Source: an archaeon | GTDB taxonomy: Archaea > B1Sed10-29 > JAJSAI01 | Assembly: GCA_024274695.1 (NCBI GenBank) | Contig: JAJSAI010000031.1 | Span: 1-47,496, forward strand | Length of the DNA stretch: 47,496 bases | Reading direction: 5' to 3' | Shown here: positions 8,179-16,593 of the stretch, piece after piece | Layout of the letters: every line of letters begins with the position of its first letter | How positions within the stretch are numbered: the stretch's first letter is position 1 | Notes under the pieces: model-generated | The model's database searches: none | Told to the model about the DNA's origin: nothing | What the model saw: only the letters and a program-made list of their open reading frames with translations | Translations under genes and position numbers: made by a program

Positions 8179-9370
8179 AGTATAATAGTCCGAACAAGAA
8201 CAAAGGAATCCGATTTCCCCTTGTCTCGAGCGAGTCGGTCGCCAGGTAAACTCCTTTCCGCTTGCGCTTCTTGGCCCTTCCTCCTACTTCAACGATCCTG
8301 CCGGCCACGTAATAGTCAGGGGTTCTTTTACCCGTTTCCCGCACGTACTGGAGCCTGTCAAGGTGGTTTACCAGGAATTCCTCTCTGAGACTGCCCTGTC
8401 CCGGCTCCCGACCTATCATGTAGTTCAAGGCCGCTCGGAATGGGATCCTCAGGAAAATTTTCGGCTCCTTCCTAACGAGCTTGTGTCCCCTGGCTCTTGG
8501 CAGTACTGTTCTCAGCAGGCCGACCCTTTCAAGGTCCCTGACGAGAGAGGCTACCAGCGTCTTGCTGACTCCCAGAGAGCTTGCCATCTTATTGTAACTG
8601 GCTGAGCCCGGTTCGCAGGTGGCAACATAATACAGCAGCCGATAGCACAAGCTTGCGACGAGAGAATCAACCTCCCTGACGTATGCCAGGTCAAAATGGA
8701 TCACCCGCTCGAGCATGCTCGCTAGGGAATCGTAGAACAACGTGTCCCGGGTGGAGTAGGGGAATCCTCCAAACCTCAGGTACTCTTGCAGGAAACTACT
8801 AGCGTGAGCATATCCTGAAATCAGGTTCCTCCGGAACTCTTCATTGAACAGGTCTTCCAGCCTGATCGCCGGAGCTCTTATTCCCTTGAACATTTCAAGG
8901 TACTCCCTGAAGGAAAGGGGCTTTAGCTCGAACAAGAGCGCTCTCCGGCTCAGGTCAATCGTCTGACTAGCAAGAGCCAGGGCAGAAGACCCTGAAAACA
9001 TTACACTTATTTCCAGGTCATCGTGCGCGTTCTTTAGTTCCGCGGCCCACCCAGGGTAGGAGTGTATCTCGTCCACGAACGCGTGCTTGTATCCCCGGGA
9101 ATCAAGCTCCCTTAGTATCTCATACAAGGAGAACTCTCTCAAGTACAGGGAGTCCATTGAAAGGTACACGCTGTCCTTAAACTCTCCCGCGATCTGCAGC
9201 ATCAGGGTTGTTTTGCCCACCCCTCTCAGGCCATGCACTCCGACGTAGTACCTGCCGAGCGCGCTCTTTACCTTATCGTACAAGTACCTCCTGAAGCTTT
9301 TGTCAGAAGCCCAGGCCTTCTTGCTCGCACTGTCAGCCAGTACCCTGGAAACAACGCTCTCGGGAATCAT
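8177..9370 (-). CDS. archaeal P-loop ATPase, AAA + DUF4143 type
   Basis: 397 residues. P-loop GLRGVGKTT at 47-55, Walker B HAFVDEIH at 96-103, sensor-like VMFSGSSA at 123-130, a winged-helix-like middle section (ASSLGVSKTLVASLVRDLER) and a C-terminal REase-fold-like stretch (IVEVGGRAKK). This is the layout of the large, poorly understood family of archaeal ATPases with a DUF4143 domain, which spread by transfer and are often isolated single genes. Here the gene is cleanly bracketed by palindromic direct repeats. The start ATG 9370 sits about 25 bp after the TATA box TTATATATAA, so the message should be leaderless. The biochemical role is unknown. Confidence 0.88.
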   Translation of the reverse strand: MIPESVVSRVLADSASKKAWASDKSFRRYLYDKVKSALGRYYVGVHGLRGVGKTTLMLQIAGEFKDSVYLSMDSLYLREFSLYEILRELDSRGYKHAFVDEIHSYPGWAAELKNAHDDLEISVMFSGSSALALASQTIDLSRRALLFELKPLSFREYLEMFKGIRAPAIRLEDLFNEEFRRNLISGYAHASSFLQEYLRFGGFPYSTRDTLFYDSLASMLERVIHFDLAYVREVDSLVASLCYRLLYYVATCEPGSASYNKMASSLGVSKTLVASLVRDLERVGLLRTVLPRARGHKLVRKEPKIFLRIPFRAALNYMIGREPGQGSLREEFLVNHLDRLQYVRETGKRTPDYYVAGRIVEVGGRAKKRKRKGVYLATDSLETRGNRIPLFLFGLLY

Positions 9371-9390
9371 TATGACAGAATAAGCCCAGG

Positions 9391-9400
9391 TTATATATAA
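9391..9400 (-). promoter_or_regulatory. TATA box of the ATPase gene
   Basis: TTATATATAA, centred about 26 bp before ATG 9370. The first palindrome of the right-hand repeat begins 2-3 bp upstream, on top of where the BRE would be. Binding there could directly block or help preinitiation-complex assembly. Confidence 0.65.
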
Positions 9401-9459
9401 ATCTTGGCATTCGCGAGTACCAAAAATGGTATAATTTTGGCACTCGTTAGTGCCAAAAT
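9401..9459. repeat. palindromic direct repeat, copy 2 (right flank of ATPase gene)
   Basis: Contains an imperfect palindrome (CTTGGCATTC...GTACCAAAAA, 9403-9426) and a perfect one, ATTTTGGCACT-CGTT-AGTGCCAAAAT (9434-9459, 11-bp arms). It matches the block at 8119-8178 in order, spacing and orientation. The perfect palindrome overlaps the stop codon of the PHP gene at 9447, and the imperfect one abuts the ATPase TATA box. Confidence 0.87.
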
Positions 9460-10184
9460 CGCTTTATGGTCTTGTGGGCTCCTGATAAGAGCTTTAGCCC
9501 AACACCCCTGTACTCTCCTTCCACGCTCACCCTCCTCTCCAGAATCTTCTTTTTCAGCCCCTCAAGATCACCAGCATCGGCTATTATCCTCCCCATCCCT
9601 ACCTGCTGGGGAACGTGAGCATCGCTTCCTGCGGTCACGGGCAAGCGTTCTCTCTCCGCGAACTCCCTCGCCCCCGCGTCAAACTCCGGGCTCCTTGAAT
9701 GGGAGTTGAAAGCCTCCACCGCGTCATAATAGCCCAAGAACTCTATCACCCTTTTCCCCATCCCGTACCGGTAGTGGTCAAAAGGGTGAGCGACCGAGAC
9801 AATTCCTCCCTGGCCCCTCACTTCATCGTACAAGTCCGGCAGGGCCCGTGACTTCACGGGTTCTGACAAGAACAAGCACAGCACGTGCCCCAGAAGATTT
9901 TCCTGTTCGTCCACCGCACTGACCTCAACTCCTGGAACGAACAGGATCCCTGTCTTCCTGCTCCACTCCCTGGCCTTCTCCCAAGCGCCGCACGAGTCAT
10001 GATCCGTGACCGCTATCGCGCCAACCCCTTTTTTTGCAGCCGCCTTGAACACGCTCTCCACACTAGCCAGGGAATCAGGCGAGTACCTGGTGTGCACGTG
10101 CAGGTCAGCTATCAAGCCCGCAGCCTCCTGGAAATTTCTTTCAGATCCAGGTTTTTTATCGATTCGTTTGTTTTGTTGAAGCAT
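9447..10184 (-). CDS. PHP-domain metal-dependent phosphoesterase
   Basis: 245 residues from ATG 10184 (the track's start at 10205 is a TTG). Metal-binding motifs of the PHP superfamily are all present: DLHVHTRYSPDS near the N-terminus, VTDHDS, a central HPFDHYRYG and the late GSDAHVP. Proteins of this size and type hydrolyse phosphate esters such as 3',5'-nucleotide bisphosphates or histidinol phosphate-like substrates; the substrate here cannot be told. It lies 25 nt downstream of the SDR gene and is probably co-transcribed. Confidence 0.88.
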   Translation of the reverse strand: MLQQNKRIDKKPGSERNFQEAAGLIADLHVHTRYSPDSLASVESVFKAAAKKGVGAIAVTDHDSCGAWEKAREWSRKTGILFVPGVEVSAVDEQENLLGHVLCLFLSEPVKSRALPDLYDEVRGQGGIVSVAHPFDHYRYGMGKRVIEFLGYYDAVEAFNSHSRSPEFDAGAREFAERERLPVTAGSDAHVPQQVGMGRIIADAGDLEGLKKKILERRVSVEGEYRGVGLKLLSGAHKTIKRFWH

Positions 10185-10209
10185 AAGTATATACTCGTAA
10201 TTCAACTAT

Positions 10210-11088
10210 CTAAATATCTCCTTCTCTCTTGAGCTCCCGCACCTTTTCCAGGGTGTCAACCTGCTTGTACCCCAAGTCCCTAACCCCTTCTCTTGTTTCC
10301 AGGAGCCTGTCCGCGAACAGGTTCCTCGCGAACGCGGGGGTGATCGGAGGATTCCTACCGGCAGCTTTCCACGCTGCCTGCGCAGGGTATCCTGTTAGCA
10401 CGAGGGGCCAGGAGAACGCCCTCGGGAGCACGAGCACTGGCCTCGGCCTGGCGAGCTCCCTGTAAAAGTCTCTTGCTCTGACAGGGCTCTTGTCCCCGAC
10501 CTCGTAAACCTTGTTCTTCCCTTTTTCCAGCGCGTTGGCCAGGGCTTCTGCCACGCTGTGCTTCCAGGACAAGTGCAGCACCTGGCTCCCGCAGGGTATG
10601 GGAAGCCACGTGAGCCGTTTTATCCTCCTGAGCACGCTGGCGTCATAAACCAATGCGGGCCTTATTACAGGGGCCTTGAGCCCCTGCTCCCACGCGCTCA
10701 TTACAATCCGTTCGCACTCCTTCTTGGCCTTGGAGTACGGTGTTTCGTGGGGCAGTTTGACCGCCGCGCTGCTCGCGTGCACGAACACGCGCACCCCTTC
10801 TTCCAGCACCGCTTTAATCAGGTTTTCTGTGCCCTTCACCGTCACCCTGTGGTGTTCCTTGTACGGCCTGTTGTGGCCCTTGAGCTTTGCCAGATGGACC
10901 ACCGCGTCAACACCCTCGACCGCCCTCCTGGCATCCTCTGGGTCCGCAAAGTTCCCCTGCACCACCTCGCACCCGGGAACGTTCACACGCTGTCTGGACA
11001 ATACTCTGACAGAGTATCCTCTTTCCAGAAGGATCGGGATCAGTTCCCTTCCCAGGAACCCAGTGCCGCCGGTAACGAGGACAACCAT
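10210..11088 (-). CDS. atypical short-chain dehydrogenase/epimerase family protein
   Basis: 292 residues. NAD(P)-binding motif VTGGTGFLGREL at 5-16, the downstream VHLAKLKGHN and an active-site-like YSKAKKECE. The short N-terminal Rossmann domain and divergent C-terminal half resemble the NDUFA9-like/atypical SDR group rather than a classical sugar epimerase. ATG 11088 is preceded at about 25 bp by a TATA-like TTTTTAATATAATT (about 11104-11118). Substrate unknown. Confidence 0.83.
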   Translation of the reverse strand: MVVLVTGGTGFLGRELIPILLERGYSVRVLSRQRVNVPGCEVVQGNFADPEDARRAVEGVDAVVHLAKLKGHNRPYKEHHRVTVKGTENLIKAVLEEGVRVFVHASSAAVKLPHETPYSKAKKECERIVMSAWEQGLKAPVIRPALVYDASVLRRIKRLTWLPIPCGSQVLHLSWKHSVAEALANALEKGKNKVYEVGDKSPVRARDFYRELARPRPVLVLPRAFSWPLVLTGYPAQAAWKAAGRNPPITPAFARNLFADRLLETREGVRDLGYKQVDTLEKVRELKREGDI

Positions 11089-11165
11089 GCCCCTTTTCCG
11101 TCCAGAATTATATTAAAAACTATCCAAAACTTATATAATTCCATACCACTTAAAATACCAATCGT

Positions 11166-11303
11166 ATGAAATACAAAGCACATGATCTTGCCTATTCCTG
11201 TACCTCCTGCGGAGAAAATAGGAGAAAAAATAAAGGTACGGGGTTCAGGTCCGTTTCGGGAGTATGTTACTTTTATACCTCAGAGATCCAATATAAATAC
11301 TGA
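11166..11303 (+). CDS. possible 45-residue CxxC peptide
   Basis: Not in the ORF track. It lies in the 289-bp gap between the SDR gene and cysD. ATG 11166 opens a 45-codon frame with CTSC plus a later Cys, and many Lys/Arg/Tyr residues. A TATA box CTTATATAAT at 11130-11139 lies about 31 bp upstream, which would place transcription start almost on the ATG. No recognised family and no homologue in the window; the frame could be accidental. The rest of the gap holds the cysD promoter. Confidence 0.25.
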   Translation: MKYKAHDLAYSCTSCGENRRKNKGTGFRSVSGVCYFYTSEIQYKY

Positions 11304-11340
11304 TAAACTGAATGAAAAGTAAAATTTGATCAAAAAATTA

Positions 11341-11351
11341 ATTATATATAG
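11341..11351 (+). promoter_or_regulatory. TATA box of the cysDN operon
   Basis: ATTATATATAG, about 30 bp before ATG 11378. A GAGGGTG sequence at about 11364-11370 resembles a Shine-Dalgarno but would lie at or before the predicted transcription start, so translation may be near-leaderless. Confidence 0.55.
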
Positions 11352-11377
11352 ATTATTTCAAATGAGGGTGCGCTGGT

Positions 11378-12178
11378 ATGGATCGTTTGGACTATCTTGA
11401 GAACCAGAGTATATACATCATCAGAGAGGCTTACAGGCAGTTCCGGGATATCGGGCTTCTCTGGAGTATTGGGAAGGATTCTACGACTCTGCTGTGGCTT
11501 ACTCGGAAGGCCTTTTATGGGAAGATCCCTTTTCCTGTGATTCATATTGATACAAGTTACAAGTTCGAGGAAATCTATGAGTTCAGGGACAAGTGGGCTA
11601 GAGAATGGGGCCTTACCCTTATAGTGGGCAGGAACGAGAAGGCCATAAAAGAGGGAATGGGCCCCGAGAAAGGTGCTCTCTTGTGTTGCACAGAGCTTAA
11701 GACGAACGCATTAAAGCAGGTTATAGAGCGGTACAAGTTCAAGGCTCTTCTCCTTGGGATCAGAAGAGACGAGCACGGAATCAGGGCCAAGGAGAGGGTT
11801 TTCTCTCCGAGGGACAGGAACTTCAGGTGGAATTATAAGGACCAGCCTCCAGAACTCTGGGACCAGTACAAGTCCAAGCAGGCTGAAGAACAGCACATAA
11901 GAGTTCACCCCCTCCTGCACTGGACTGAGTTGGATATCTGGAGGTACTGCAAGCGTGAAGGCATTCCTATTGTCAGCCTGTATTTTGCTAAGAATGGAAT
12001 GAGGTACAGGAGCATAGGCTGTAAACCGTGTTGCCGTCCCATCCAGTCAAACGCATCCACAGTAGACGAGATAATCGAAGAACTCATGACGACCAAGACC
12101 TCGGAGAGGAGCGGCAGGGCTCAGGACAAAGAGCAAGCGTACATGATGCAGAAGCTTAGAGCCCTGGGTTACATGTGA
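11378..12178 (+). CDS. cysD: sulfate adenylyltransferase subunit 2
   Basis: 266 residues, the size expected for CysD. The PP-loop pyrophosphatase motif is present as WSIGKDSTT (29-37), followed by IHIDTSYKF, LLLGIRRDEHGIRAKE and the cysteine-bearing YRSIGCKPCCRPI. With CysN it adenylates sulfate to adenosine 5'-phosphosulfate. The stop overlaps the GTG start of cysN by 4 nt. No sulfite or APS reductase lies nearby, so in this context it may feed sulfation rather than sulfur assimilation. That is inference. Confidence 0.93.
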   Translation: MDRLDYLENQSIYIIREAYRQFRDIGLLWSIGKDSTTLLWLTRKAFYGKIPFPVIHIDTSYKFEEIYEFRDKWAREWGLTLIVGRNEKAIKEGMGPEKGALLCCTELKTNALKQVIERYKFKALLLGIRRDEHGIRAKERVFSPRDRNFRWNYKDQPPELWDQYKSKQAEEQHIRVHPLLHWTELDIWRYCKREGIPIVSLYFAKNGMRYRSIGCKPCCRPIQSNASTVDEIIEELMTTKTSERSGRAQDKEQAYMMQKLRALGYM

Positions 12179-13440
12179 AGATGGTGATGATAATGGGCAA
12201 GGAACAGCTGAGTTTCGTGGTTGTAGGGCACGTGGACCACGGGAAGTCCACATTGATAGGCCGACTATTATATGATACTGATAGTCTTCCGAAGGAGAAA
12301 ATAGAAGAAGTAAAGTCAGTGTGCGCTGCCCTGGGAAAGGAGTTCGAGTTCGCGTACATTCTGGACCATCTGGAAGAAGAGAGAAAACAGGGCATAACCA
12401 TTGACATTGCTCACATCTTCTTCAAGACGGATAAGAGGGAGTACCTTATCATAGATGCTCCTGGTCACAGGGAGTTTACCAAGAACATGATTACAGGAGC
12501 ATCTCATGCAGAGGCTGCTGTTCTAATCGTTGATGCTACAGAAGGCGTTCAGGAGCAGACAAGAAGACACGCGTACATCCTCAAGCTACTTGGCCTCGAG
12601 CAAGTGGTGGTCGTGATAAACAAGATGGATGCAGTAGAATACTCAAAAGAAAGGTTTGAAGAAGTGCTTTCCGAGGTGGCCTCTCTTTTTGATACTCTTG
12701 GAATCAAGCCAGCGTACGTGATACCCATTTCCGCCAAGGAAGGGGATAATGTTGCAGAACACTCCTCCAAAATGCCATGGTATTCAGGGCCGACGATCTT
12801 AGAAGCCTTGGACACGTTCCGTCCCGCTAAAGAAAGGGACGACATGCCCTTCAGAATGGCAGTCCAGGACGTTTATAACATTGACGGTAAGAGAATAATT
12901 GTGGGAAGGGTGGAGTCAGGCACTGTTTCAGAAGGGGATTCAGTGAAGGTCCTGCCGTCAGGAGAGGTAACACGCGTGGCCAGCATTGAAAAATTTTTAG
13001 ACCCTGACAAGAAGAAAGCATTTTCAGGAGAGAGCATAGGGATTACAACACAGGACAAACTGTTCTTGGACAGAGGCTACATTCTATGCGATCCTGACGA
13101 CACTCCCAAGATGGTTAGAAAGATCCAGGCAAGCCTGTTCTGGATGAGCAAAGAACCCCTGAAGAAGGGAGAGACTGTCCAGTTTAAGTGCAGCACGCAG
13201 GAAGTCCCGTGCATGATAGAGAAAATAGAAAAAAGAATGGACTCCAGTACCCTGGAGGTTTTGGAGGAAGATGCTGAAAAACTGAATAATAGAGAAGTGG
13301 GGGAGGTTATCCTCTCTTTTGAAGACCCTGTTATAGTGGAAGACTTTAACAAAACTCCCTCCTTGGGAAAGTTCGTGATAGAAAAAGGCTATGATATTTC
13401 AGGAGGGGGAATAATAACTCACATGAGCGAGGGAGAGTAA
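12175..13440 (+). CDS. cysN: sulfate adenylyltransferase subunit 1, GTPase
   Basis: 421 residues of the EF-Tu-like GTPase family. G1 GHVDHGKST at 18-26, switch I ERKQGITID, G3 DAPGH at 94-98 and G4 NKMD at 149-152, then two beta-barrel domains. The partner cysD directly upstream settles the CysN assignment over EF-1alpha. There is no C-terminal APS kinase (CysC) domain. The start is GTG 12175 or one of the ATGs at 12181, 12187 and 12193. GTP hydrolysis drives APS formation by CysD. Confidence 0.92.
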   Translation: MKMVMIMGKEQLSFVVVGHVDHGKSTLIGRLLYDTDSLPKEKIEEVKSVCAALGKEFEFAYILDHLEEERKQGITIDIAHIFFKTDKREYLIIDAPGHREFTKNMITGASHAEAAVLIVDATEGVQEQTRRHAYILKLLGLEQVVVVINKMDAVEYSKERFEEVLSEVASLFDTLGIKPAYVIPISAKEGDNVAEHSSKMPWYSGPTILEALDTFRPAKERDDMPFRMAVQDVYNIDGKRIIVGRVESGTVSEGDSVKVLPSGEVTRVASIEKFLDPDKKKAFSGESIGITTQDKLFLDRGYILCDPDDTPKMVRKIQASLFWMSKEPLKKGETVQFKCSTQEVPCMIEKIEKRMDSSTLEVLEEDAEKLNNREVGEVILSFEDPVIVEDFNKTPSLGKFVIEKGYDISGGGIITHMSEGE

Positions 13441-13443
13441 AAA

Positions 13444-14154
13444 ATGATAACAGTAATCGCGATAGACGCTTTAGAGTATGCTCTTGTTCAAGAGTTTGAT
13501 ATGAAAAACCTCAAGCAAGAGTACTACGGGAAGACCGACATTTCAGAGTTTTCCCAGCCCAGAACAATGGTCCTATGGAGTTCCTTCATGACCGGAAAAA
13601 ACATGGAAGAGGAAATCCTGGCAAAAGGGGACAAAGAGATGTGGAACACCAGAATACCCCTTGAAGATACTTTCTTCTCCAAGTTTGACAATCCAGTGGT
13701 TATAGACCTGCCCGGTTACAACTATGATCTGGAACAGCACAAGAGAGAAAGAGAAATAATGAAACAATTCTTCAGCACCGAGGACCCTGAGGAAAAGAAC
13801 AAAATAAGAACGGAGTACAACAACCTCTCCTTCGAGCATCACAGAACCGTTAAAGAAAAATTTCTTAAGGCACTGGAAGAAGACCACGACTTTGTCTTAG
13901 GATATTTCAGCGTAGCGGACGTTATCGGCCACCTTAACTTCGGGAACAAACTGCTCATGAAAATGATATACAGGGACCTTGACGATATAGCCTCCAAAGC
14001 AAAAGGTGACGTGATCATTCTATCTGATCATGGCATGAAACCTGTTGGAATGTTCGGAGACCACTCCGAGTACGGTTTTTGGAGTACGAATTTTAAAGAC
14101 CTTGGTACCCCGCGGATTACGGATTTCGCAAAGGTTATCCGTGAGATAGCATAA
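13444..14154 (+). CDS. small alkaline-phosphatase-superfamily protein
   Basis: 236 residues, 4 nt downstream of cysN and surely in the same operon. Superfamily traces: a metal-binding N-terminus (VIAIDALEY), the nucleophile region QPRTMVLWSSFMTGKN resembling the (T)xxxWxSxxTGK pattern of type I phosphodiesterases, and the metal-binding SDHGM near the C-terminus. It is about half the usual length. Substrate unknown. The tie to sulfate activation makes a sulfatase or nucleotide-sulfate/phosphate esterase possible, but this is only a guess from context. Confidence 0.75.
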   Translation: MITVIAIDALEYALVQEFDMKNLKQEYYGKTDISEFSQPRTMVLWSSFMTGKNMEEEILAKGDKEMWNTRIPLEDTFFSKFDNPVVIDLPGYNYDLEQHKREREIMKQFFSTEDPEEKNKIRTEYNNLSFEHHRTVKEKFLKALEEDHDFVLGYFSVADVIGHLNFGNKLLMKMIYRDLDDIASKAKGDVIILSDHGMKPVGMFGDHSEYGFWSTNFKDLGTPRITDFAKVIREIA

Positions 14155-14180
14155 TGTGGTGTTTCAATGGACAACGAAGA

Positions 14181-14387
14181 TTACTCCATGTACCCTAAAT
14201 CTATTAGTCTTTTCTTTATTTCTTCCTCATCCTCTTTATTCCAGTGAAATTCTCCTTTTTCTTCTGGAAGCACTGTTTCGATTATGTACGCAAGATATTC
14301 TTCGATGCTTTCGAATCCTGTTTTCGGAAGGTATTCCCTTAGCTTTTCAATGAGAGGTTTTGGAAGTAAAACAGCTTCTTTTTCCAT
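14181..14387 (-). CDS. small ribbon-helix-helix-like protein
   Basis: 68 residues. The first ~40 (EAVLLPKPLIEKLREYL, then a GFESIEEYL helix) look like a ribbon-helix-helix strand and helix pair. The tail (EEEIKKRLIDLGY) resembles the extreme C-terminus of many type I phosphodiesterases. Its start lies 41 nt inside the end of the upstream phosphodiesterase gene in another frame. It may be a DNA-binding regulator or a small partner of that enzyme. Confidence 0.65.
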   Translation of the reverse strand: MEKEAVLLPKPLIEKLREYLPKTGFESIEEYLAYIIETVLPEEKGEFHWNKEDEEEIKKRLIDLGYME

Positions 14388-15987
14388 CAGTATTCATCCT
14401 CCTTAATATTTTTTTAATACGCTCTTTTTCAAAATCTTTTCTTGTGATATATCTCAAGGGGTGCTGGTTAATGAAACATTCTTTTAAGGGTCTGCCATCA
14501 AAATCGGTTAATAAGGGTATATTAAATATGTATAGTATTGTGGGAAGAATATCTATTATTTTAGCAGTTCCGGGTTTTACACCCTTTTTGATGTTAGGCC
14601 CAGTTATAATAAGCACACCGTACTTTGAATGGGTCCCTGCTTTTTTTGGTGTAGAGAATATTTCCCCTCTTCTGAAGGTTTCTATAGGGATTATTGTCTC
14701 ATTCTCCAGTTCTATTGTTATGTCTGCTGCATTTTCTGTATGCGGCCCATTGTAGAGCTCATCTTTTGTGTAAACTCTTTTGATCAGATTTTTCCCGGTA
14801 AGCGGATCCGTAATTTTGTACAATTTTTCTGTTATTTCTTTTATCAATTTGTGATAGTCCTTTTCATTTATTTTTCCATTAGGCTGTCTGTTTTTAAGAT
14901 TTAGATATATACGTCCCCAGCATCCATGCGCCCAGGCTTTTGTTTTGTTCCAGTCAATATCCCAGTTTCTGACTTCATGAGAGGGTACACTCTTTTTAAC
15001 TATTGAAGGCAGACTGTATGCCCACTTCTCTTTGCCTATTTGTATTGCTATTTTTAGTAGTGTTTCTTTTGAGAATCCTAATTTCATCAAAACAGTCTTA
15101 ATTGCACGTTTGATTAATCTCTCTTCTTTTAAACGGAGATAACCTTCTTTTTTCAGCCAGTTGTTGACTAGAAACTCTTTGTACAGAGGGCATGAACCAT
15201 GATCTGACATTATGATAACATAAGTATTAGAGAGATCAACTTGTTCTAGGATTTTGCCGATCGCAGCGTCTACATCAGTATATATTCGTTCAAAGATTTT
15301 ACCATACTTATCACTTTTTTCTTGAGAGTACTTTGGGTGATTTGGATCAACACAGTCCCAAAAGATATGAGGAACGCTATCCGTGATAGTAAATACTGTG
15401 AACAAGAAATCCCAAGGATATTTTTTCATTAAATAGATCATTGTGTCAAGCTGTATCCTTAGTAGACGTTTTTCTTCCTTAATCCTAAGGTCCCTGTTTT
15501 CTCGTGTTTTGTCCTCAAGAGAGATCTTATAACCTCTTTTCCTAAGTTCCTCGCTAAGCTCAGGAGGATAAGTGTATACTCCCTTCAGCGAGGGAGTGCC
15601 TATGCCTGCTACCATAAACCCGTTGACAGGTTCAGGAGGATATGTTACATATGGAATATTTAGTATACCTGTTCTGTAGCCTTCTCTGTTAAGAATCTCC
15701 CATACTGCCTCTGCATCCCTCTGGTTTGAGCTAATTAACTCAGGATGATACGTGTGAAGAGGAGGCTTAGTAAAATCAAAGATACCATGTTTTCCTGCAT
15801 TCTTCCCAGTTATGGCAGACGTCCATGCTATAGGTGTTATCGGGGGAACTGTGCTCTCTAGAACATATTTTGCCCCTTGTTCTATGAGTCTCTTTAGATT
15901 AGGTAATCTTCCTTTCTTTATTAAAGGATCTATAATTCTGTAATCTGCGCCGTCTAATCCTATTACAATCACTTTGGTGTCTTCCAT
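14347..15987 (-). CDS. type I phosphodiesterase/nucleotide pyrophosphatase-family enzyme
   Basis: 546 residues of the alkaline phosphatase superfamily. Metal site GLDGADYR at about 9-16, nucleophile region PPITPIAWTSAITGKN, then IMSDHGS and AGTHSKYG, the remaining metal ligands. No signal peptide, so probably cytoplasmic. Such enzymes are frequent in archaeal surface-glycan loci. Substrate unknown; it may cleave nucleotide-linked or lipid-linked phosphates. It lies 9 nt downstream of the acyltransferase gene. Confidence 0.88.
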   Translation of the reverse strand: MEDTKVIVIGLDGADYRIIDPLIKKGRLPNLKRLIEQGAKYVLESTVPPITPIAWTSAITGKNAGKHGIFDFTKPPLHTYHPELISSNQRDAEAVWEILNREGYRTGILNIPYVTYPPEPVNGFMVAGIGTPSLKGVYTYPPELSEELRKRGYKISLEDKTRENRDLRIKEEKRLLRIQLDTMIYLMKKYPWDFLFTVFTITDSVPHIFWDCVDPNHPKYSQEKSDKYGKIFERIYTDVDAAIGKILEQVDLSNTYVIIMSDHGSCPLYKEFLVNNWLKKEGYLRLKEERLIKRAIKTVLMKLGFSKETLLKIAIQIGKEKWAYSLPSIVKKSVPSHEVRNWDIDWNKTKAWAHGCWGRIYLNLKNRQPNGKINEKDYHKLIKEITEKLYKITDPLTGKNLIKRVYTKDELYNGPHTENAADITIELENETIIPIETFRRGEIFSTPKKAGTHSKYGVLIITGPNIKKGVKPGTAKIIDILPTILYIFNIPLLTDFDGRPLKECFINQHPLRYITRKDFEKERIKKILRRMNTDGKRSCFTSKTSH

Positions 15988-15996
15988 TTTGAGAAA

Positions 15997-16593
15997 TCAC
16001 CTTCTTTTTAGTATTATATTCTTTGATCTGGTTACTATTATACTATTCTTCGGGACGTTCTCTTTAATAACCGAACCGGCACCGACAACCACTCCTCCTT
16101 CTAACCTAGAACCTCTTAAAATTTTCACTCCAGCGCCGAGCCAGCAGTCACTGCCAATTATGACTTCTCCGGTTCTGAAACCTTGTTTTCTTATGGGTAT
16201 CTCTTTGCTTGAGTATTCATGATCTGCGTCGGTTATTACGCAATGCGGGCCAATTAATGTATTATCCCCTATGACTATCCTTCCATGCGAGCTTATAAAA
16301 GAGTAAGGTCCTATGTGTACCTTTCTTCCGATTCTGATCTCTTTACAGTCATACATCCCTGCATGAATGGTGACGCCATCAGCGATGTCTGTCATGTCTC
16401 CTATGTACACCTTTCGCGTGTCTCCTTTGAACGTAACATTTCGGCCTATTTTCACATTTTTGCCGAAATATCCCCAGGGCCTTGATATCTTGTACCATCT
16501 TGAACGCGCTCGCTCGCAGAGTTCTTCTCCGGCCCGTAGAACCACGACTCTTGGCCCTCTTTCTTTAAGTTTCTTCAGAACTCTGAACAGCAC
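15997..16593 (-). CDS. left-handed beta-helix (hexapeptide) acyltransferase
   Basis: 198 residues with successive hexapeptide turns (IGRNVTF, IGDMTDI, IGRKVHIGPYSFI, IGDNTLIGPHCVI), the DADHEYSSKEIPI loop common to maltose/xenobiotic O-acetyltransferases, and ends in VGAGSVIKENVP. Likely O-acetylates a sugar in the glycan. The start is GTG 16593, about 27 bp from the TATA element shared with ugd. Confidence 0.87.
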   Translation of the reverse strand: MLFRVLKKLKERGPRVVVLRAGEELCERARSRWYKISRPWGYFGKNVKIGRNVTFKGDTRKVYIGDMTDIADGVTIHAGMYDCKEIRIGRKVHIGPYSFISSHGRIVIGDNTLIGPHCVITDADHEYSSKEIPIRKQGFRTGEVIIGSDCWLGAGVKILRGSRLEGGVVVGAGSVIKENVPKNSIIVTRSKNIILKRR

